From NCBI GenBank assembly GCA_964506505.1, contig CAZDKY010000030.1, positions 1 through 28,754 of the forward strand: DNA of 28,754 nt, in the 5' to 3' direction. Both the position numbers and the translations under genes were made by a program. Positions 24,764 to 28,754 of this stretch are shown piece after piece. The stretch is from M55B129 sp964506505. Its GTDB lineage: Bacteria; Bacillota; Dethiobacteria; DTU022. Within the stretch, counting starts at the first letter, position 1. Every line of letters starts with the position of its first letter. The notes beneath the pieces are model-generated. The model was not told the DNA's origin, searched no databases, and was given only the letters and a program-made list of their open reading frames with translations.

Positions 24764-25555
24764 TCAATCCTTCCAGTAATGTCCCATTTCGCTGCAGCGG
24801 CAGTCACGTCTTAAAGGGATCTCTTCAATACAGGTTGCGATCAATCGGTCCAGTTCCGCCTTGTTTTTATCCACAGCTTTAAGGACATCTTCATGAGTTA
24901 TTGGTATTTCAGATATCCCGGCGGCATAATTTGTGGGCAGGGCAATGGTAGCATAGCAGATCCCCGCTTCCCGGGCCAGCACAACCTCCGGGACACTGGT
25001 CATCCCGACCAGATCTCCCCCCCACTTTTTGAACATTTCTATTTCGGCCGGTGTCTCAAGACGCGGGCCTTCCGTGCACACATAACAACCTCCGTCAATT
25101 AACTCCCTGGAAATTTTTTGACCCGCTCTCAAAAAAGCCTTTCTTAATAAGGGGCAATAGGGCTCGCTCATATCTACGTGAACCACTGTTCCATCTTTTC
25201 CATCGTAAAATGTGGAAGGTCGATTTTTTGTAAAATCGATAAATTGATCTATTACAACCATGCTATCGGTTGGTATATCTTTTCGCATAGTCCCAACCGC
25301 AGCAGTGGAAATCACGGCGCTGACCGACATCTTTTTCAAAGCAGCTATATTGGCCCGGTAGTTAACCATGTGGGGAGGAACGCTGTGCTTTCCACCGTGG
25401 CGTGTCAGAAAGAAAACCCTTCGTCCCCGGTACTCACCGCCGTGCATTACTACCTTTCCATATGCCGTTTCAACTTCAAACTCACTTATTTTTTCGACAA
25501 AAGATTGATCATAAACTCCCGACCCACCGATTACGGCAATATTACCTGGTTCCAT
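24764..25555 (-). CDS. mtnP: S-methyl-5'-thioadenosine phosphorylase
   Basis: Splits methylthioadenosine (or methylthioinosine) with phosphate into the base and methylthioribose-1-phosphate. Seen are the phosphate-site IAVIGGSGVYD (6-16), FLTRHGGKHSVPPHMVNYRAN, STAAVGTMR, CTEGPRLETPAEIEMFKKWGGDLVGMT (with its usual variations) and the purine-site LPTNYAAG. The ATG at 25555, with GGGGAGG 6-7 nt upstream, gives 263 residues; the frame upstream crosses a terminator hairpin. First gene of the mtnP-mtnA-mtaD-surE-rtcB run. Base preference between adenine and hypoxanthine cannot be told by eye. Confidence 0.94.
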   Translation of the reverse strand: MEPGNIAVIGGSGVYDQSFVEKISEFEVETAYGKVVMHGGEYRGRRVFFLTRHGGKHSVPPHMVNYRANIAALKKMSVSAVISTAAVGTMRKDIPTDSMVVIDQFIDFTKNRPSTFYDGKDGTVVHVDMSEPYCPLLRKAFLRAGQKISRELIDGGCYVCTEGPRLETPAEIEMFKKWGGDLVGMTSVPEVVLAREAGICYATIALPTNYAAGISEIPITHEDVLKAVDKNKAELDRLIATCIEEIPLRRDCRCSEMGHYWKD

Positions 25556-25577
25556 TATAAAACCTCCCCACCAAACT

Positions 25578-25603
25578 AAAAAAGTGGAATCAGCCGATTC
25601 CAC
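25578..25603 (-). terminator. Terminator hairpin in the mtnP leader (possible attenuator)
   Basis: On the minus strand, GTGGAATC-GGCT-GATTCCAC is followed at once by six T (25578-25583) and lies just 22 nt before the mtnP ATG. A CCAGC...GCTG(T)GG pairing just upstream (about 25600-25620) overlaps its 5' arm and could act as antiterminator. It may instead block read-through from the integrated element. Confidence 0.65.
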
Positions 25604-25648
25604 AGCTAAACTTCGCTGGATTGATTAAAAATTCCTGCCTCTATCTTG

Positions 25649-25677
25649 TTGACGTCATTTATAAAATAAGCTATACT
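25649..25677 (+). promoter_or_regulatory. Promoter of tRNA-Thr
   Basis: TTGACG (25649-25654), a 17-bp spacer and TATACT (25672-25677), about 30 nt before the tRNA 5' end. Confidence 0.75.
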
Positions 25678-25708
25678 ATTATTGCTTTTCACAAGCCGTA
25701 TCCTTCCG

Positions 25709-25783
25709 GCCGACGTAGCTCAACGGAAGAGCAGCTGATTTGTAATCAGCAGGTTAGAGGTTCGAGTCCTCCCGTCGGCTCCA
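25709..25783 (+). tRNA. tRNA-Thr (anticodon TGT)
   Basis: A full cloverleaf: acceptor GCCGACG/CGTCGGC, D arm GCTC-GAGC, anticodon stem GCTGA/TCAGC with loop TTTGTAA (TGT), T arm GAGG-TTCGAGT-CCTC, discriminator T, and CCA at 25781-25783. Its 3' half is the likely integration site of the element to the right. Confidence 0.97.
25761..25783. mobile_element. Inferred attachment site at the tRNA-Thr 3' end
   Basis: A tyrosine integrase gene ends 78 nt beyond the intact tRNA 3' end and points toward it, the usual layout when an element has integrated into a tRNA and restored its 3' end. The matching repeat at the far end would be outside the window, so the core boundaries are not known. Confidence 0.55.
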
Positions 25784-25801
25784 GTAAATAAAGGGTTTTA
25801 G

Positions 25802-25831
25802 GAGACTGGATGAAATATCCAGTTTCTTTTT
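25802..25831 (+). terminator. Terminator after tRNA-Thr
   Basis: GAGACTGGAT pairs with ATCCAGTTTC (one G-T) around a 5-nt loop, followed by five T (25827-25831), 18 nt after the tRNA. It belongs to the element side if integration is at the tRNA 3' end. Confidence 0.8.
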
Positions 25832-25860
25832 GTGTACGTATAGTGTACCAATCGGGGTTT

Positions 25861-26991
25861 TTAGCATTCATTAAAGAGCATTTCCTCCAGTTTTTCTGTC
25901 GCAGCTTTTTGCATATCCGGCAGGACATGGCTGTATGTATCCAGGGTTAAGTTTATGCTGGAATGGCCTAACCTTTCACTGACTATTTTTGGATTTTCTC
26001 CAGCTTTCAAAAGAAGTGTCGCGCAGGTATGCCGCAGGTCATAAAGCCGGATATCAGGTAAACCGGCATCTTTAAGTATAGGTTTAAAATGCCGGGCAAT
26101 TATATTTCTTTCTTTTAAGGGTTCGCCTTTTTCATCGGCAAAGACAAAGTCCTGATTATTATATTCGCCTTCTTCGGCTCCCAGGATTTGCGCTGCCTGT
26201 GTTTTCTTATGCTCTTTTAAATCCTTTATCACTGTTTTTGGAATAGGTACAGTGCGCCGGCTTTTGGGTGTTTTTGGCTCTTCCAGCTTCCACTGTTTAC
26301 CGGTCCTGCTTAAAACCCTTGTTATTGTTATTCTGCCATTCTCCAGGTCTACATCTGGCCATTTCAGGCCATATGCTTCACCCGGTCTCATTCCTGTTGT
26401 AATAAAAAGGGAAAACAGCGGTTTATGTATGCTTAACATGCTGGCCTGTAAAAACTTCGCTGCTTCTTCCTGGGTTAAGGCTGTCCTTTCTTTTTTCTCA
26501 TTCCGGGGAAGGTCCACAAGATCCGCAGGGTTTCGGTACAGCTTACCCCATTTAACCGCCTGTTCAAGAGCATTTCTTAATACTGTATGAACATAACGGA
26601 TCGTTCTGCTGGAAAGTTTATTTTCTTGCATTTTGCTATACATGGCCTGTATTTGTGCTGGTGTTAACTGAGACAGTTTATAATCTCCAAGGTGCGGTTT
26701 AATATAGAGATCGACCATCTGCTTATAACTCCTGAAAGTTTTATCCCTTACCCTGGGTTTTGCTGCTGTTTCTAACCAGCTGCTAATATAATCCTTCAAG
26801 TACTCTTTTGAAGGATCTACGAATGTTCCGGTATCCCTTTCTCTTAAAACCTTTGTTAAATACTTCTCTGCATCTTTTTTGTTCCCGTGAATCGTTTTAT
26901 TATGGTTCTTTCTTTTGCCTTGCGCATCGGTTCCCAGGTAAACCCTAACAAGCCATTTATCCTTCCCGCGTGGGCTGATATGTCCAGCCAT
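25861..26991 (-). CDS. Tyrosine recombinase / integrase
   Basis: A site-specific recombinase that integrates and excises the element at tRNA-Thr. An N-terminal AP2-like arm-binding domain (HISPRGKDKWLVRVYLG, about 4-20) precedes a SAM-like core-binding domain (about 65-165) and the catalytic domain. Catalytic residues seen are Arg202 (TTGMRPGEA), Arg320 in LYDLRHT, His343 in LGHSS and nucleophile Tyr353 in DTYSHV. The position usually held by His in the H-x-x-R box is Tyr317, a common variant in Gram-positive phage integrases. AAGGAGG precedes the ATG. The length of 376 is normal, and the reading frame is intact. Confidence 0.94.
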   Translation of the reverse strand: MAGHISPRGKDKWLVRVYLGTDAQGKRKNHNKTIHGNKKDAEKYLTKVLRERDTGTFVDPSKEYLKDYISSWLETAAKPRVRDKTFRSYKQMVDLYIKPHLGDYKLSQLTPAQIQAMYSKMQENKLSSRTIRYVHTVLRNALEQAVKWGKLYRNPADLVDLPRNEKKERTALTQEEAAKFLQASMLSIHKPLFSLFITTGMRPGEAYGLKWPDVDLENGRITITRVLSRTGKQWKLEEPKTPKSRRTVPIPKTVIKDLKEHKKTQAAQILGAEEGEYNNQDFVFADEKGEPLKERNIIARHFKPILKDAGLPDIRLYDLRHTCATLLLKAGENPKIVSERLGHSSINLTLDTYSHVLPDMQKAATEKLEEMLFNEC

Positions 26992-27031
26992 CTTTAAAAC
27001 CTCCTTTTTGTTTTTATAATTTCTTTACTGT

Positions 27032-27044
27032 GTTACAATGTAAC
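27032..27044. promoter_or_regulatory. 13-bp palindrome upstream of the integrase gene
   Basis: GTTAC-AAT-GTAAC, 41 nt before the integrase ATG. It could be an operator or an integrase/excisionase site. A possible -10-like TATAAA lies just downstream on the minus strand. Confidence 0.35.
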
Positions 27045-27079
27045 CAGGGCAGGCTGTATTGCTTGCTCAACCTGAAACG

Positions 27080-27103
27080 GCCGGGCCAGTCCCGGCTGTT
27101 TTT
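27080..27103 (+). terminator. GC-rich hairpin with T-run between small gene and integrase
   Basis: GCCGGG-CCAGT-CCCGGC followed on the plus strand by TGTTTTT. The T-run is good only in the plus direction, where no gene ends. On the minus strand, just after the 65-residue gene, it could slow transcription into the integrase. Confidence 0.5.
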
Positions 27104-27299
27104 AATCAAAACTTAAATTAGAATCATCTAACATACCCGGTAAATCTTCGCCTTTATCCCGTACTACTTTTAAGATTCTACTGGCGGCTACTTCCTTTGA
27201 AATATCATCATTCAGCAATTCATAAGCAGTTTTAGCCAGTTCGTTCTGCTCTTCGATTATTCTCCATGCTTTAAGAGTAATATCGTTTATTTCCGGCAT
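27102..27299 (-). CDS. Small hypothetical protein of the integrated element (65 aa)
   Basis: I do not recognise this family. The 65 residues form a mostly helical, acidic protein with an amphipathic stretch WRIIEEQNELAKTAYELL (about 12-29) that might form a coiled coil, and no cysteine, HTH or membrane segment. A strong AGGGGAGG precedes the ATG by about 8 nt, so translation is likely. It sits between the HTH gene and the integrase on the same strand, within the probable xis-int transcript, so a role in recombination control is possible but only inferred from position. Confidence 0.7.
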   Translation of the reverse strand: MPEINDITLKAWRIIEEQNELAKTAYELLNDDISKEVAASRILKVVRDKGEDLPGMLDDSNLSFD

Positions 27300-27342
27300 T
27301 ATATCGCCTCCCCTTTAAGTATTGCCTGCCCTGGCAAAATAG

Positions 27343-27510
27343 CTACTCTTTATTCTCATGGAAAAGATTATCAAGGTCTTCTTTTTTCACCCTGGCCAGC
27401 TTCCCGGTTTTATAAACTTTTAATTCCCCGGATTTTATTCGCCTGTAAATTGTAGATCGTGAACACCGCATATACTCTGCAGCTTCGTCAATAGTTAACC
27501 ATTCGGGCAT
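27343..27510 (-). CDS. Excisionase-like helix-turn-helix DNA-binding protein
   Basis: A 55-residue protein of the HTH_17/excisionase (MerR-like winged helix) family. It reads WLTIDEAAEYMRCSRSTIYRR, split here into helix one (TIDEAAEYM) and the recognition helix (SRSTIYRRIKSG), followed by a wing (KVYKTGKLARVKKEDLD). Such proteins bend att DNA for excision or control the int promoter. The ATG at 27510 has AAAGGAG 8 nt upstream; seven extra residues from 27531 are unlikely. It lies behind a strong promoter (27540-27569). Confidence 0.88.
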   Translation of the reverse strand: MPEWLTIDEAAEYMRCSRSTIYRRIKSGELKVYKTGKLARVKKEDLDNLFHENKE

Positions 27511-27539
27511 TTTGTTAACTCCTTTCAACACTTTTTCTT

Positions 27540-27569
27540 ATAATACCATAACATATTATATTGTGTCAA
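27540..27569 (-). promoter_or_regulatory. Promoter of the excisionase-integrase transcript
   Basis: On the minus strand, TTGACA (27564-27569), an 18-bp spacer and TATTAT (27540-27545), 30 nt before the HTH gene ATG. An inverted repeat ATAATA/TATTAT spans the spacer and -10 box and might be an operator. Confidence 0.75.
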
Positions 27570-27576
27570 TACCTTT

Positions 27577-28314
27577 TTAATTCATTTTCCTGATTATTGC
27601 ATGCCAATTATCTTTTGATATTAAGCGGAACCAGTATATTGCCATGGCCAGCGAAAGAACCATATCATCATGATCGCTGCTTTTGGCATGCTCATATATA
27701 TCATTCCCTTTGTCTGAGACTTTTATTTTAAAATTCGATAATTCCTTGAGCAAGGCTTTTTTCTCCGGCAGTTTTTGCGGTATTTTTAATTCGCCTTTTT
27801 GAAATGCAGCAAGCAAAGAGGATACAATATCGCGCTTTGGTACTGCCATCCCTCCCGGTATGCTCTTGCGCCTGTTACCTGCTGTAAATTGAATCCCAAA
27901 AGGCTTTAAGCCTTCTTCCCGGAAAATATCTAACACCGGACGCCCAGGGCCCCCGTAGTCAATCACTAAATAAGGTTTTTCTTCTTCACCCGGCCAGCCT
28001 TCATTAATGATTCTTTTAATATCTCTACATATTTCAATGTATGAAGAATGTAACCTGTACCTTTTCATATAAAGCAGATAGTAAACCGGAGAAAGATATT
28101 TAATTTCATTCGGGGTTATGCAGCCGGAGCGCGTATCATCAGCATGAATAGTTCGCCTTACTATTGATAGAGCAGAATAGTCCTTTGCCTGGCCAAGGTC
28201 TAAACCTAGGGCAATATGATGTATATCAAAATTCCGCCGGAAACTGTCGTTTCGATAATTTCTTATATCTAAATGTCTATAATCCTCACCTTTAAATCCA
28301 CTTACACCGGTCAA
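27577..28314 (-). CDS. Phage terminase, nuclease domain encoded as a separate gene
   Basis: Matches the RNase H-fold nuclease half of a large terminase, which cuts concatemeric DNA during packaging. Acidic metal ligands appear in IALGLDLGQAKDYSALSI (first Asp), YLVIDYGGPGRPV (second) and DHDDMVLSLAMA near the C-terminus. There is no Walker motif. The start is TTG 28314, with GGAGG 8 nt upstream. That ribosome site lies inside the last codons of the ATPase gene, whose TAA ends 1 nt before the TTG. The two halves are therefore separate translated genes rather than a plain frameshift. About 245 residues. Downstream is the excisionase gene, where a portal gene would be expected. Confidence 0.8.
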   Translation of the reverse strand: MTGVSGFKGEDYRHLDIRNYRNDSFRRNFDIHHIALGLDLGQAKDYSALSIVRRTIHADDTRSGCITPNEIKYLSPVYYLLYMKRYRLHSSYIEICRDIKRIINEGWPGEEEKPYLVIDYGGPGRPVLDIFREEGLKPFGIQFTAGNRRKSIPGGMAVPKRDIVSSLLAAFQKGELKIPQKLPEKKALLKELSNFKIKVSDKGNDIYEHAKSSDHDDMVLSLAMAIYWFRLISKDNWHAIIRKMN

Positions 28315-28315
28315 A

Positions 28316-28754
28316 TTAATCACCTCCAAATTTTAAGGGTTCGATATCATCTGACAGCGCTGCTTCGATATCATCTGCCCGGAAAACACTATCAACATTT
28401 TCCATAAATTCACATTCGTCCCCCTGCCGATAAAACCAATCACCCAGGGCCTTTTTTTCTGTTTTTAAAAAGTCTTTACTGATTCGCGGACATTCGGCAG
28501 CTGTAATCAGAATTTTTTCCCATCCTTCACCGCCGGTCCATTCTTCAAAAAAATGGCCTCTCTTGCCGAATGGAGTACTAAGCAGCAGGAGACGGCCCCC
28601 GGAGACGGCCAGCATCGGCCTGACTGCATAATGCAGGGCATCGTCAACCCTTGATGCTTCGTCTTCTATAATCAAATCAACGCCACTGTAACCCCTGACA
28701 GTTCCTTCACTTGACGGCAGGGAAACAATCCGGCTCTTTGTTTCGAAAGCAAGG
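28316..28754 (-). CDS. Phage terminase, ATPase domain (5' end beyond the window)
   Basis: The C-terminal part of the packaging ATPase of a large terminase. The frame is open to the window edge, so the true start is outside. The edge region reads SRIVSLPSSEGTVRGYSGVD, then the Walker B-like LIIEDEASRVDD and the coupling motif LLLLSTPFGKRGHFFEEW, all typical of terminases. The Walker A segment must lie further upstream. The protein stops after EPLKFGGD, just where a linker to the nuclease domain would normally begin. The next gene supplies that nuclease. Confidence 0.85.
   Translation of the reverse strand, partial: LAFETKSRIVSLPSSEGTVRGYSGVDLIIEDEASRVDDALHYAVRPMLAVSGGRLLLLSTPFGKRGHFFEEWTGGEGWEKILITAAECPRISKDFLKTEKKALGDWFYRQGDECEFMENVDSVFRADDIEAALSDDIEPLKFGGD

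Larger units (their letters stand above)
25784..28754. mobile_element. Left part of an integrated phage-like or satellite element
   Basis: From the tRNA-Thr 3' end to the right window edge lie an integrase, a small unknown protein, an excisionase-like HTH protein and two terminase genes, all on the minus strand. No portal, capsid, small terminase or replication gene is seen in the visible part; the element continues beyond the window. Confidence 0.75.

Noticed and set aside
25746..25928. A 60-residue minus-strand frame antisense to tRNA-Thr, ending in GGLEPLTC
   Set aside because: It runs across the tRNA 3' half in antisense and overlaps the integrase end; the GGLEPLTC type of ending is a well-known spurious translation of tRNA genes.
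28673..28675. TTG at 28675 as the start of the terminase ATPase gene
   Set aside because: The frame is open to the window edge and the upstream residues are terminase-like, so the gene is cut by the edge rather than starting here.
1..28754. CRISPR array, insertion sequence, toxin-antitoxin or restriction system
   Set aside because: No regularly spaced repeat series, transposase, or such protein motifs were seen on either strand.

Overview
The window looks like chromosome from an anaerobic Firmicute (Clostridia, in the broad Syntrophomonadales/Peptococcales style). The reasons are a T-box leader in front of leuA, a Gram-positive-type LexA, strong TTGACA/TATAAT promoters, GGAGG ribosome sites, many TTG and GTG starts, 4Fe-4S proteins, and the clustering of hfq, miaA, mutL, mutS and miaB. 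This is inferred from gene content, not from a search. Nearly every gene is on the minus strand; only leuA, lexA and tRNA-Thr are on the plus strand.

Layout. (1) 1-2690: a leucine T-box riboswitch and leuA, then lexA behind a candidate self-operator. (2) 2688-4019: hflX, convergent with lexA. (3) 4095-13520, minus: an apparently continuous run of ROK sugar kinase, DedA membrane protein, 2x[4Fe-4S] ferredoxin, miaB, mutS, mutL, miaA and hfq, closed by a clear terminator. Several of these genes overlap by 4 nt, so translation is probably coupled. (4) 13563-18110, minus: proC-proB-proA plus a NifV/Re-citrate-synthase-like gene, with a good promoter and a terminator. (5) 18111-18555: no protein gene. 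It holds what looks like a free-standing structured RNA of about 287 nt, with its own promoter and a 10-bp closing helix. I could not assign it to a known family. (6) 18556-19746 rocD, then tRNA-Trp with promoter and terminator. (7) 20018-25555, minus: mtnP-mtnA-mtaD-surE-rtcB, covering methylthioadenosine handling, nucleotide phosphatase and RNA ligase. A terminator hairpin in the mtnP leader suggests attenuation. (8) 25709-28754: tRNA-Thr(UGU), used as the attachment site of an integrated element. The element has a tyrosine integrase, a small unknown protein, an excisionase-like HTH protein and a terminase encoded as two separate genes (ATPase and nuclease), and it runs off the right edge.

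How the parts fit. rocD, proC and proBA all touch glutamate-5-semialdehyde/pyrroline-5-carboxylate. A Re-citrate synthase in the same operon would supply the 2-oxoglutarate from which glutamate, and then proline, is made. miaB and miaA together make ms2i6A37 in tRNA, mutS and mutL do mismatch repair, and Hfq is the RNA chaperone.

Most interesting items: the unassigned RNA at 18208-18494, the cleanly split terminase at the right edge, the mtnP leader hairpin, and the NifV-like gene in the proline operon. No CRISPR array, insertion sequence, rRNA or replication origin was seen.
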